A stretch of 64,000 nt of DNA. Source: Saccharomycopsis malanga (Eukaryota > Ascomycota > Saccharomycetes > Ascoideales > Saccharomycopsidaceae). Below the pieces are notes generated by a model that saw only the letters and a list, made by a program, of their open reading frames with translations, was not told the DNA's origin and ran no database searches. This document shows positions 50,560-59,581 of this stretch, one piece after another; the stretch's first letter is position 1, and every line of letters begins with the position of its first letter. The stretch spans positions 2,418,001 to 2,482,000 of the forward strand of contig CP025321.1 of assembly GCA_004014935.1 (NCBI GenBank), written 5' to 3'. Made by a program: the position numbers and the translations under genes.

Positions 50560-52350
50560 ATGAGTACTGAGGTAGCTCCGGCGCTTTCGACAGCGCAAGC
50601 AGAGCAGGTATTTGAGTTTGACCAGCACAAGACTGAGGAAATCAAGCAAAGACATCATTTGCCGCCTCACAATGAGTCTGACAGAGAAAAAGTTCGACAG
50701 CTTATAAGGGATTACTATTCTATTGATGAGTTGGCGGAGTTTCTCCACAACAGGTTTGCCAAGATTACCTTGCAGTTTCCAGACTCGTTGGTATGTGATT
50801 CGAGCCATGTTGTGCAGATGCTACAGGAGAGTCTCAACAGTGAAGCTGAGACAGCAGTGGACTTTAATGATCATGGCGATAGCGATGGCGAGGGCGAGAA
50901 CTGTGCTACTTGTATGAACTGCAGTTGTGGGAAGAAAGAGACACAGAAAAAGAAACATATTAAAAGATACGAGGTGTGGGTGTTGGCAGACACTTCGTAT
51001 AGTCCATGTTGTATAGATGAAGTAGCAGCAGAGCATGTGGGCGCTGATGTGGTTGTCCATTTTGGCGATACCTGTTTGACGCCAATTCAAAAGCTTCCTT
51101 CTGTATATGTGCTTGGTAAACCGTATCTTTCCGTAGCTGTGCTTGTTCAGCGGTTCCGTGAACAATATCCAGACAAACAGGACAAGATCATGTTAATGGC
51201 TGATGCCAGTCACACATACTGTCTCAGGGACCTTTATTTGGAGTTGAAGAAAGAATATCCCAATGTGGCATACAGTGAAATCAATAACCAGCATAAAAGC
51301 ATCAAAATCATAGGCTACAAGCCTTACATAGACCAGGACGGGGTAGTATTTGGAAATAGACGTTTAGTAGGTGTTCAAGTCAATAATACTGAGGATGATT
51401 TTGAAGATGAGTTGAATTCAATGCTTCAGGATTACCAATTGTTCCATATCACTCTCCCAGAGTCTCCTAGATTGCTTTTCCTCACTACAAAGTTCTCGTC
51501 CATTAGCATATACGATCCTGCCACTTCAGCTGTCAATACTGGCCCGTTTCCTTCGTTAATGCGCCGCTACCGGTACATGCATGTTGCTCGTACTGCTGGA
51601 ACCATTGGAATATTGGTTAACACCTTGTCGTTGGACAACACCAAGAAGATGGTGAACATTGTGGCCAAATGGATCAAGGACGCAGACAAAAAATACTACA
51701 TGTTCGTTGTGGGCAAGCCCAACGTAGCAAAGTTGGCCAATTTTGATGTTATCGACATTTGGTGCATTTTAGGTTGTGGCCAAAGTGGCATCATTATAGA
51801 CCAATCCAACGAATATTACAAACCAATCGTCACTCCTTATGAGTTGCATTTGGCTCTCACTCCAGAAGTGACCTGGACAGGCAAATGGATCACTGGTTTT
51901 AAAGATATCATCAATATAGATAAAGAAATGAATGGTGTGAGCGACGAAAATAAAGAAAGCGATAAAGAAGCTTTCACCGACGAATCTAAAGATAGTGATG
52001 ACGAGTATGCTCCTGAATTCAATGCGGTCACTGGTAAATACGTGTCCAATTCCAGACCTTTACGACAAATCCAACACTTGCAAATTGAACTTGGCTCTCA
52101 AGAACCCGAAAATAAAAGTCTAAATACCAATAAGGAACAGAACCAACTTGTACAAAAGTTCTCGCAAGCTGTCTCCATAAAAGGCGACGTGTCTACCTCC
52201 GCAATTCACTTGCAAAACAGACACTGGACCGGCTTGGGAAGCGATTTCCAAGACGCCGACTATGACGACACAGGAGCAGTTGTCGAAGAAGGCAGAGCAG
52301 GCATTGCCAGAGGTTATGCTTTCGATACTGAAGCTCAGCAGCCACAGTAG
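50560..52350 (+). CDS. DPH2: Diphthamide synthesis protein Dph2
   Basis: This 596-residue partner of Dph1 carries out the first step of diphthamide formation on EF2, the transfer of the 3-amino-3-carboxypropyl group from SAM by a radical [4Fe-4S] mechanism. It starts at ATG 50560 (MSTEVAPALSTAQAEQVFEF). The conserved YYSIDELAEFLHNRFAKITL, QFPDSLVCDSS and VLADTSYSPCCIDEVAAEHV blocks are present, then VHFGDTCLTP and WCILGCGQSG with the iron-sulfur cysteines. A Cys-rich insertion (CATCMNCSCGKKE) lies near residue 125. Asp/Glu-rich sequence precedes the C-terminal RHWTGLGSDF and RAGIARGYAFDTE motifs. Length is close to yeast Dph2 (534). Confidence 0.95.
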   Translation: MSTEVAPALSTAQAEQVFEFDQHKTEEIKQRHHLPPHNESDREKVRQLIRDYYSIDELAEFLHNRFAKITLQFPDSLVCDSSHVVQMLQESLNSEAETAVDFNDHGDSDGEGENCATCMNCSCGKKETQKKKHIKRYEVWVLADTSYSPCCIDEVAAEHVGADVVVHFGDTCLTPIQKLPSVYVLGKPYLSVAVLVQRFREQYPDKQDKIMLMADASHTYCLRDLYLELKKEYPNVAYSEINNQHKSIKIIGYKPYIDQDGVVFGNRRLVGVQVNNTEDDFEDELNSMLQDYQLFHITLPESPRLLFLTTKFSSISIYDPATSAVNTGPFPSLMRRYRYMHVARTAGTIGILVNTLSLDNTKKMVNIVAKWIKDADKKYYMFVVGKPNVAKLANFDVIDIWCILGCGQSGIIIDQSNEYYKPIVTPYELHLALTPEVTWTGKWITGFKDIINIDKEMNGVSDENKESDKEAFTDESKDSDDEYAPEFNAVTGKYVSNSRPLRQIQHLQIELGSQEPENKSLNTNKEQNQLVQKFSQAVSIKGDVSTSAIHLQNRHWTGLGSDFQDADYDDTGAVVEEGRAGIARGYAFDTEAQQPQ

Positions 52351-53018
52351 AAAATTATAGAGTATCTTTTTTTTTCACATATACTATATTATAGCACTGA
52401 TATCGCAAGTTATTGGATTATATTGATAAAGCAAACCAATTCAAACCACTTGTAGCATTCTACCTACTTCTAGTTACAGCTTCTGTTGGTATAATAATAC
52501 GGTGTATACCTTATAGTTAAGACAGGGAATCATATGTTATGAAAATTGATTGTGTTGTACATTCTTTGGGTTCATTATTAAATTATCTGGCGATAGCGCC
52601 TGTAAAGTAGGTATAAATCTCATGAATGATCTAGAAACTATGTTACTCATGGAATGCAAATTGTAATCAGAGTATCGTATTTTGCTTGAAAACTCTTTCT
52701 TCATCAAAATCTATCTTATCCATAGAGGTAAAATATAATGATTATATAACCTTCAGACCTGAAAGATATAGAAACATAAGATTTGGCTATTATTACAAAT
52801 GCTCAACTTATCAATTATCCAAATAAAAGAACCAACATTTTGCCAAATTTTACAAATTTTTCTTTTACCTTTTCTACAAATAGATGTAACTTTTCCAAAC
52901 AAAATTTGTTTCATAAGAAACCAGCGAAAAATCTTTGTTAAAATGTATACTCTTTTAGTAATCAAACTCAAACATATAGAGTTGTATCTCTGTAATATGT
53001 CCGATTTATAGCCATAAT
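52351..53018. other. AT-rich intergenic sequence, no gene seen
   Basis: This is the 3' flank of DPH2. The 110-codon minus frame at 52753-53085 has no recognisable features and unusual composition, and was not accepted. Confidence 0.45.
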
Positions 53019-53019
53019 T

Positions 53020-53112
53020 GAGGTAGGCGCGAATTGAACCCATTTTTGAAAAGTAAATAACTGGACAAAATCTCACATTACTCATAACCTATCCAATTTG
53101 GCCACGAGAAAT
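53020..53112 (-). other. tRNA-like relic
   Basis: On the minus strand there is a box A-like TGGCCAAATTGG (53105-53094) and a box B-like GGGTTCAATTCGC (53044-53032). The implied acceptor and T stems do not pair (TTTCTCG against CTACCTC), so it is not a working tRNA gene. GATTCGCGC-like sequence after box B recalls the family 2 head, so it may be an old relative. Confidence 0.4.
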
Positions 53113-53629
53113 TGCTTGGCCGATGATATGGTAGATGTTATATTGGATATAGGTGTACTATCACTGAGAGTATTGCAGGTAATAAAGAAACAAGGTTATG
53201 AAGTCGCTAGCTCTGTTGTGTGGGCTTGGTTATGTATATTCGCAACGATAATACAGGATAGATAGACTAAAATTTATTTATTGGCCGCTTATGCTTGTAA
53301 AAGAGTATTAGTATAGAATCCAGATACATAACTGGAGTCGGATTAATGTATTAATATGTGTTAATATTCAGCACGCTTGGGACAGGGTTGGAGCACTACT
53401 AAGAGTATTCTCTGGATTCTAGTTTTAGAGAAATATTTCAAATTTAAAGTCTCAACCGTACGAGAATCAAGATCTTTATTTTGAATTACTTTTTGGCTTG
53501 GTACTTTTACAACATGTAAGCAGAGAACAGACAGTTCAACTTTCTGGAATGAAAACTAAACTGAACAATTTATAGTAGTCAAGAAAAAAATAAAAAATAA
53601 AAAAATGAACTACTGAATAAGGCACACAT
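53113..53629. other. Intergenic sequence, no gene seen
   Basis: This AT-rich sequence lies upstream of VPS60. No repeat or motif could be assigned. Confidence 0.4.
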
Positions 53630-53675
53630 GGACCCTTTTGACATCACACGTATGTACAAGACAAAAAACTAGGAT
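53630..53675 (+). mobile_element. Degraded SINE1 terminus
   Basis: GACCCTTTTGACATCACACG, TATGTACAAGACAAAAAACT resembles GTCCCCTTAGACATGGCGCG, TATATACGAAACTGATATTT with several changes. It is an old fragment at best. Confidence 0.4.
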
Positions 53676-53955
53676 ACAAATACACAATTTACTGCAATTT
53701 CAAGTTGGAATTTGTCTCCTAATTTGCTCAATTTTCCATATAGTTGTATATATTTATAATGTATAAGGCGGCTTAACTATGGTTGCTGCGGGTAACGGCA
53801 CCTATAAAGCGGCAAAATAAGCGTGATGACGGTGATGATTAGGGCGACAAGATATAGTGATGGGTTGATAATGCAATTATAGTTAGGAAGGCAGTGTATT
53901 TTGTAGATTTTCAAAGTGGGAAATCACCACAGGTACTATATATTTAACTTTGACT

Positions 53956-54609
53956 ATGAATAGACTTTTTGGAACGAAGACGGCAAAGCCAAAGGCGACT
54001 TTGAATGATGCTTTGAGTGGTATAGACGACCGAGTTTCGTCGCTTGATATCAAGCTTTCGAAGATCAACGCTGAGCTAGTGACGTATCAGCAGAAGCTTT
54101 CGAGGATGCGGGAGGGTCCTGGGAAGCAGACTATCAAGCAACGGGCACTCAAGTTGCTTAAACAGAAGAAGCAGATTGAACAACAGAAAGATCAGCTAGA
54201 AAACCAATCTTGGAACATATCGCAAGCGCAAATGACCTCAGACAATCTTAGAAACACTATGGTCACCGTAGACACTTTGAAGCAGACAAATAAAGAGCTC
54301 AAGAAACAGTATGGCAAAATTGACGTAGACAAGATCGAAGATTTGCAGGACGAAATGCTTGATTTGATCGAAAAAGGTAATGAAATACAGGAGACGTTGG
54401 GCAACTCTTACGGCTTGCCTGACGACGTCAGCGAGTCTGAACTAGACGCAGAATTAGAAGCTTTGGGAGATGAGGTGCAGTACGAACAGGAGAATGGATT
54501 GGATCTTCCTAGCTATTTGCCAGCTGAAACTAGCACGCTTCCAGCATTTGTAGACGAGGAAGCCGAGGAGGAGAAGAAGGTTTCTGCTGATAAAGTTACT
54601 GTCACTTGA
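53956..54609 (+). CDS. VPS60: ESCRT-III related protein Vps60 (CHMP5)
   Basis: This 217-residue Snf7-family protein associates with Vta1 to stimulate Vps4 in multivesicular body sorting. It starts at ATG 53956 (MNRLFGTKTAKPKATLNDAL). The basic N-terminal helix, KINAELVTYQQKLSRMREGP, and RALKLLKQKKQIEQQKDQLE form the Snf7 core helices. DLIEKGNEIQETLGNSYGLP and the ELDAELEALGDE acidic helix match CHMP5/Vps60 rather than other members. The C-terminus is acidic (EEAEEEKK). Length matches yeast Vps60 (229). A SINE1 copy begins about 200 bp downstream. Confidence 0.95.
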   Translation: MNRLFGTKTAKPKATLNDALSGIDDRVSSLDIKLSKINAELVTYQQKLSRMREGPGKQTIKQRALKLLKQKKQIEQQKDQLENQSWNISQAQMTSDNLRNTMVTVDTLKQTNKELKKQYGKIDVDKIEDLQDEMLDLIEKGNEIQETLGNSYGLPDDVSESELDAELEALGDEVQYEQENGLDLPSYLPAETSTLPAFVDEEAEEEKKVSADKVTVT

Positions 54610-54805
54610 CGGTATGTAGGATTATGTTTTTGTTAGAATGAATGCTTTGTAATTTTTGTTTGTTTATCATTGTATGACGCCATTGGTATATCTTGAGTTC
54701 TGACTGATGGTTGTAATTTGCAGGGATTCCCTAATAGGATTAATGCTGCTTTCGTAGAAGAGGAAACAGGCTTGGCAGGATAGTTTAGCGAATAATACTC
54801 TCGAA

Positions 54806-54964
54806 CTGAAACACGACCTAGACCAAAGTGCTTACTTTTAACCAATTGGGTGAGAAGATAATAATGACCGGGGCATAATTGGCCTTTACCAAGTTCCTTT
54901 AGACATGGTGCGTATATACGAAACTGATATTTACTGGGCTGGAAATATCAGATATTATTAAATC
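54806..54964 (+). mobile_element. SINE1 copy, 5' truncated
   Basis: CTGAAACACGACCTAGACCA starts the recognisable part. The body is TAATGACCGGGGCATAATTG, and the terminus is GGTGCGTATATACGAAACTG, ATATTTACTGGGCTGGAAAT with an ATATTATTAAAT tail. Head and box B are absent. Confidence 0.88.
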
Positions 54965-55140
54965 TCATTTTTACTTGTATTTTATGTGATACTACGCGTA
55001 AACTTGGTATTGGCTGGTATATTTACTGTTATGAGTATTTTGAAAAATATTTTGGCGGAAATTTTGATAAAACAGTTTATACAAGTATTGGAGGTTGTTT
55101 TCGAGAACACTGACGGGATTGACCAACGCTACATTATAAT

Positions 55141-55225
55141 TGAAGAACAAATTATTGTAGTTGAATTTTGAACAAATTATTGAAATTTATTTTGAACAAA
55201 CTATTGTAATTTATTTTGAACAAAC
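55141..55225. repeat. 25-bp tandem repeat inside family 2 copy C
   Basis: TTTTGAACAAACTATTGTAA + TTTA is repeated about three to four times. The unit corresponds to the family 2 TTTGTCGAAAATAA...ATAATTTGTT segment, so the array has grown from within the element. Confidence 0.75.
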
Positions 55226-55711
55226 TATTGTAATTTATTTTCGACAAAATGATACTTTCTCACTGTTAAATAGTTTATCAAAACCAAGTCTCGAAATAAA
55301 ATACATAGTATACAACTCTTAGATTCAAGGAGTATAGCAATATAATTTTTTTGTGGTTTGGTTCGCCAAATGGACTCTTGAATATGATTTGAAAGAATCA
55401 ACTTTTTGTAAAAATTGTCAATTTTCCATTTTGTCGAATATTTAGTCGGAAATCTAATAATTTTTATTATAAGTAGTACTATAGTATAGGAAAAAAATTC
55501 CAAATTTTGGGGTATGTTTTTCAAATCAAAATAATCTGGATATCACTGATTTATTTAATTAAAACGTTTGATAATTACTTTAAAACGTCAACAGCGCGAA
55601 TCGAGTACCAAAACCCCAAGTGAGGAACGCCACACTTGTTTTTCTGCACTATTCTGCACTGTTTTGTGTGGCGCATGGCCCAACCAACTCGGCCACTTGG
55701 CAATAGTAAGG
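55226..55711 (-). mobile_element. Family 2 tRNA-headed repeat, copy C (truncated)
   Basis: On the minus strand it starts at CCTTACTATTGCCAAGTGG. Box A is TGGCCGAGTTGG (55695-55684), the stem CGCCAC/GTGGCG lies at 55673-55668 and 55628-55633 around an enlarged loop, and box B-like ACTCGATTCG follows near 55608. The body matches copies B and D as far as TCATTTTGTCGAAAATAA, then passes into the 25-bp tandem array. The right end joins a minus-strand SINE1. Confidence 0.82.
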
Positions 55712-55979
55712 CTCTGAATACAATAATATATTTCAAGCCTAGTACATATCAGTTTCGTATATATGCGCGGTCTAAAGGAACTTGGTGATAACCAATCCGG
55801 TCCTGTTTATCATGATTATATCACCCAATTGATTGGCAAGTAGGCACTAGACTTTGGCCTATGGCGTGTTTCAGATAGTTGCACTTGCCTATAAAACCAT
55901 GTTCAACATCATAAAGACAAACGTCTTGGAAATCGAACCCGTGTTCCTGTTAGGTCTTGTATTTCTCTTTTTCGAGAGC
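55712..55979 (-). mobile_element. SINE1 copy, nearly complete
   Basis: On the minus strand it has a head remnant (CTCTCGAAAAAGAGAAATAC, AAGACCTAACAGGAACACGG), box B GGTTCGATTTCC, and the body GGCAAGTGCAACTATCTGAA, AGGCCAAAGTCTAGTGCC. The terminus is CGCGCATATATACGAAACTG with a short ATATATTATTGTAT tail. Box A is missing. It stops exactly where the 102-bp duplicate of the SUN 3' flank begins. Confidence 0.88.
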
Positions 55980-56081
55980 TAACATAATGTACACCAATAA
56001 CGAATGGAACCCAAGAGAATAAAAAGAACGAAGAAGAAGGTCAAAAGGATATTTGATAAAAATACAACAAAAGAAGGAAAA
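55980..56081 (-). repeat. 102-bp exact duplicate of the SUN gene 3' flank
   Basis: The segment (from TAACATAATGTACACCAATA to AACAAAAGAAGGAAAA) is identical, base for base as read, to 57954-58055, which ends right at the SUN gene stop codon. Here it is followed by unrelated sequence, so the coding part was not carried along or has been lost. Confidence 0.95.
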
Positions 56082-56504
56082 ACAAGAGACAGACAGTGTT
56101 AGTGACCTGATTTAAAGAGTAATTAAAGGCTATAGACCACTGGGTATATTCTTAAAGATAACGAAAATAGGAAATGTCAATGGCTTGAGCTTTGCCTGAT
56201 AAAATCTAGCCAAAAACAATTAGCAAATAAGAGAATCAAGGACTGTAAGAAGAGCAAAACATATAATAAAAGGGCTTGATATATCTAGTCGATCAGACCA
56301 TAGAAAGAGGAGTTAACCATCAATGATACACTCTGTTAATACTTGGCGATTCTGCCCTGGAAAACCTACTATAATAACAAGTGGCAATAACTTTATGTGC
56401 ATAAACAGGCAAGACTGTTCCAGTAGATCCTAAAATTCAGCAGGACAGGCCCTTGATAAACGTATTGATAAATCTTTCAAGGCAGACAAACAAATAATAA
56501 TCAT
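56082..56504. other. Non-coding stretch
   Basis: This is A-rich sequence between the 102-bp duplicate and a SINE1 relic. No trace of SUN coding sequence was recognised in it. Confidence 0.4.
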
Positions 56505-56575
56505 TACCTTGCATTTTGAGCCCAGTATATATCAATCAATATCTACGCTAGGCTAAGAACAACCAAGTATTGCTC
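56505..56575 (-). mobile_element. SINE1 terminal fragment
   Basis: TTGAGCCCAGTATATATCAA and ATATCTACGCTAGGCTAAGA correspond on the minus strand to the SINE1 terminus with a small deletion. Confidence 0.6.
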
Positions 56576-56725
56576 TTCATCACAACTTATACAACGGAAA
56601 GGCGACAGGCGACAGAAGCATCTTAACCTATAAACCTAAAACGTGTATAAAAAAATTGAACTGAATCAAAATTACGATTATTATTAGTAACAATACAGTA
56701 AGAAACAAGCATAAAAATCTCAACT

Positions 56726-56775
56726 GAAATCTATTATTGCATTATTATAATTATTATAATGCAATAATAGATTTC
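56726..56775. repeat. 50-bp near-perfect palindrome
   Basis: GAAATCTATTATTGCATTA (56726-56744) and its exact reverse complement (56757-56775) enclose a 12-base AT centre that can itself mostly pair. The DNA could extrude as a cruciform, or the RNA could fold as a strong AU hairpin. Confidence 0.9.
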
Positions 56776-57529
56776 ATATGTTTCGGCCTTGGTAAATCCA
56801 GATGTCAACAAAGATACATGTGCGTTAACTCCCATGAATCATGCTAACGTTTGTATTATTTGCTAATGTCAAGTTTGATATTTGAAAAGCTCTACATGTT
56901 TTGACTCTTTTTTTTTTCAACTGATGAAAAACATTTCTAATTGCTAAATAGTTTGCTTGGTTGGCAAAGTTTATATCTCTACAATGGGCTCAAATATTGA
57001 ATTTTGATAATGATTTGAATTTACTTTTCTGAATCAACTTTTGTCAACTGGTGATCCAGACTGCTCGAATAAAATTATGAGTTTTACAAAATGTCTTAAT
57101 ACTTGGTCTTTGTAATGTTTGAAACGAGTAGTACTGGTTGATATTTCATAGTACATTCAGTAGATTGAAAACTAGTGTATTGCGTTTGACAAAATTAATT
57201 GGTTATCAATATTTTTTACACGCTTGCCCTTTGGCAAGGCAGTATTTGTAGACTCTATAGAAAGTAGCCAATCTAATACCATTTCGGTAAGCTAGATAGT
57301 GATTGGTAACAAGCATCAATTGGGATTTTTCACTGATTGTTCACCAGATCCCTTGGAATACAGGGCGTGTATTGGAAACATATATACATAAGGATTTCCA
57401 AAGGCAAAGGCAAAGGTATATTTTTGCAGATGAGTATGGATATCTTTAGTTATTGAAAGAGGACAAATTGACTTTTTTTTTTTTTTTTCCAACTGGAATT
57501 TTGTCAACCTATAGTATAGCCCAACCACG
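56776..57529. other. AT-rich intergenic sequence
   Basis: No gene was seen. A short hairpin, GCTTGCCCTTTGGCAAGGC, lies at 57222-57240 and resembles those in the minisatellite further on. A polypyrimidine T-run is near 57472-57488. Confidence 0.45.
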
Positions 57530-57592
57530 GGACAGGAGGATGGCTCAGTGGTTAGTGAGTGCTCTAGGAGAAGAGAAAAAAGACAGAAGAGG
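57530..57592 (+). mobile_element. SINE1 head only
   Basis: TGGCTCAGTGGTTAGTGAGT (box A from 57541) and GCTCTAGGAGAAGAGAAAAA, AGAC match the SINE1 head. Box B, body and tail are absent, and a minisatellite begins within ten bases. This is the only head-only fragment in the window. Confidence 0.8.
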
Positions 57593-57598
57593 CTCAAG

Positions 57599-57945
57599 GG
57601 CTAATATTTACACTTTTTTATATATTTATCAAACGTGGCTAATATTTACACTTCTTTATATATTTATCACAGTTGACTTATATTTACACTTTTTTATAGA
57701 TTTATGGCACTTGCCGACGGTAAGGCTTATATTTACTCTTCTTTATATATTTATCAAACGTGGCTTATATTTACTCTTCTTTATATTTATCAAAGTTGGC
57801 TATTATTTACACTTTTTATAGATTTTTATCAAACTTGGCTATTATTTACTCTTCTTCATCTTTTATCACACTTGCCTACGGCAAGGCTAATAATTACACT
57901 TCTTCTTTATTTATTTATCGCACTTGCCTACGGCAAGGCTTATAT
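57599..57945. repeat. Minisatellite with embedded hairpins
   Basis: Eight or so units of 36-51 bp have the form GGCTTATATTTACACTTCTT, TATATATTTATCAAACTT. Three units carry an extra GCACTTGCCNACGGNAA segment, which in two of them forms the hairpin CTTGCC-TAC-GGCAAG. It lies between the SINE1 head and the SUN gene 3' flank. Confidence 0.88.
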
Positions 57946-57953
57946 TTTAACTA

Positions 57954-58055
57954 TAACATAATGTACACCAATAACGAATGGAACCCAAGAGAATAAAAAG
58001 AACGAAGAAGAAGGTCAAAAGGATATTTGATAAAAATACAACAAAAGAAGGAAAA
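57954..58055 (-). repeat. 102-bp 3' flank of the SUN gene, duplicated elsewhere
   Basis: This is the original context of the exact repeat found at 55980-56081. It abuts the TGA stop (58056-58058) and is therefore 3'-UTR sequence. Confidence 0.95.
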
Positions 58056-59249
58056 TCAAATCAAAGTTTGAATCATAACAAAAGAAAAGACAAGAGCGAG
58101 AGATTTGAAAGTGTTTGATTTGGTAGCACCACTAGTGACGACAGCGGTGGCAGTGGAGTTTGCAGAAGCAGAGGTATTGGTAGAAGCAGCTTTAGTAGGG
58201 GCAAAAGTAGCAGAAGTGGACAAACTGGTGGCATTAAAGTTTTGGATTTTGTTTTCAAGGTTTTTGGCCAAGTTTTGGACATTGTTTTCAAGGTTAAAGC
58301 TTCTTTTAGAATTAGAATTGGTACTGAAGATTTCGATTTTGGCAGTGGTACCTTTTTCAGCAGTAACAACGCAGAAATTGGCATCGCCAGCACCAGAAGT
58401 GGTGGAGCCCTGAATTTTGTTGATGCCTTTGGTAGGATCGATTTCACACTTCAAACCGTTACATTTGGACTCGTCATCACAGGTGATTCTGATGCCAAAG
58501 TCTGGCTGGGTGTTTTTGAAGGAGCTGTCCAAATAGATTGGGTTCCAGCCAATTTTGACAAAGGTGTTTTCGCTGTCGTCTTGGTTGACGCCAGCAACAT
58601 AAGGCGACCAGTTTCCCTGGGCCTTGTCGCTGCTTCCCCAGGTGCAGGCATCAGTGGTGGAGATTCCTGGGCTGTTGATGTAATAATGGGCAGCAGTAGA
58701 CGCCCAATAGTCTGTTCCTGGCACTGCCAACGTTGCCTCCTTGTTGCCCTCGACATTGGTTGGAATCAACATCTCCTCGTTGCCCGGCAACACTGTCTGG
58801 CAAAAGGCAACGTCTTTTCCAACCGTGTTCTTGGCCCTAAGGGTCCCTTTGCCCTTCACACAGTAGTCCTTGTTGGAAAACCCCTTGGACAAGCTGCCGT
58901 CCGAATTGCACTTCAACCCGCCGTATTGCGAGCCTGGATACGTGTACGACGTCACCTCTGGGTCCCATTGCGCAGCAACATAGCCTGGAGGACAGGCATA
59001 TGGACACCAGTGCCCACTTTTGCACGTCTGGTCCTTGGAAATCGCCCAGCCGGCCCCAGTGCCATCCTTGTTCACTGCCACCAATCCCTTGTCGGTTGGA
59101 AACTCGCAGTCGTTGCCGCCTCTCTTCTCAAGTGACGGAATTGACTCGTCAAACAATGCAAACTTGTGCTTATGGTGGCCATGTTCAAGCCCTGAAACTC
59201 CCACGCTGCCAATGAACGAAAGAACTGCCAATTCGACGAACGAAACCAT
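58056..59249 (-). CDS. SUN-family cell-wall protein with GPI-type tail
   Basis: This 397-residue secreted protein has a signal peptide at residues 1-20 (MVSFVELAVLSFIGSVGVSG), a His/Lys-rich pro-segment and a Kex2-type Lys-Arg site (SLEKRGGNDCEFP). The SUN domain occupies about residues 48-295 with regularly spaced cysteines: GHWCPYACPPGYVAAQWDP, CNSDGSLSKGFSNKDYCV and YYINSPGISTTDACTWG. The last 100 residues are Ser/Thr/Ala-rich and end in a hydrophobic segment (FKSLALVFSFVMIQTLI), which indicates a GPI anchor. SUN proteins (Sim1, Sun4/Sun41, Uth1) act in cell separation and wall remodelling. Having the domain before the Ser/Thr region resembles the YMR244W/group II branch. The promoter side is about 3 kb long and packed with TGCATG motifs. 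Confidence 0.9.
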   Translation of the reverse strand: MVSFVELAVLSFIGSVGVSGLEHGHHKHKFALFDESIPSLEKRGGNDCEFPTDKGLVAVNKDGTGAGWAISKDQTCKSGHWCPYACPPGYVAAQWDPEVTSYTYPGSQYGGLKCNSDGSLSKGFSNKDYCVKGKGTLRAKNTVGKDVAFCQTVLPGNEEMLIPTNVEGNKEATLAVPGTDYWASTAAHYYINSPGISTTDACTWGSSDKAQGNWSPYVAGVNQDDSENTFVKIGWNPIYLDSSFKNTQPDFGIRITCDDESKCNGLKCEIDPTKGINKIQGSTTSGAGDANFCVVTAEKGTTAKIEIFSTNSNSKRSFNLENNVQNLAKNLENKIQNFNATSLSTSATFAPTKAASTNTSASANSTATAVVTSGATKSNTFKSLALVFSFVMIQTLI

Positions 59250-59581
59250 GCTAAGATAGATATATTAATTAATGAATGTACTTTGTATTATTAAGGAATG
59301 AATTGGATCGTAGCTCAAGGAGTGAAGCTAACAATTAATCAATGAAAGTCGTTGGTTGGTTCGTTTGTTTCTTAACAAAAATCAAATTCTAATCCATCCA
59401 TATCCTTCAGCAATTGCTCCCCTTTTTATATTCTTTCGCCAACCAACTCCCATCCATCTCAAACCCTAGATTTCCTACGCCCACCTTAGATCTGAAAAAC
59501 CTTAATGGCTGCTCACTTTCTTTTTCCTCCATACATTACAATAAACTTTTCCTAGAGCCAAAGTTGTGCTATAGTCAAAGG

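Noticed and set aside
52753-53085. 110-codon minus-strand frame
   Set aside because: It is AT-rich, Ile/Lys/Tyr-laden and without features, and it overlaps the tRNA-like relic.
57599-57945. Possible CRISPR array
   Set aside because: The repeats are adjacent with no unique spacers and vary in length. This is a eukaryotic minisatellite.
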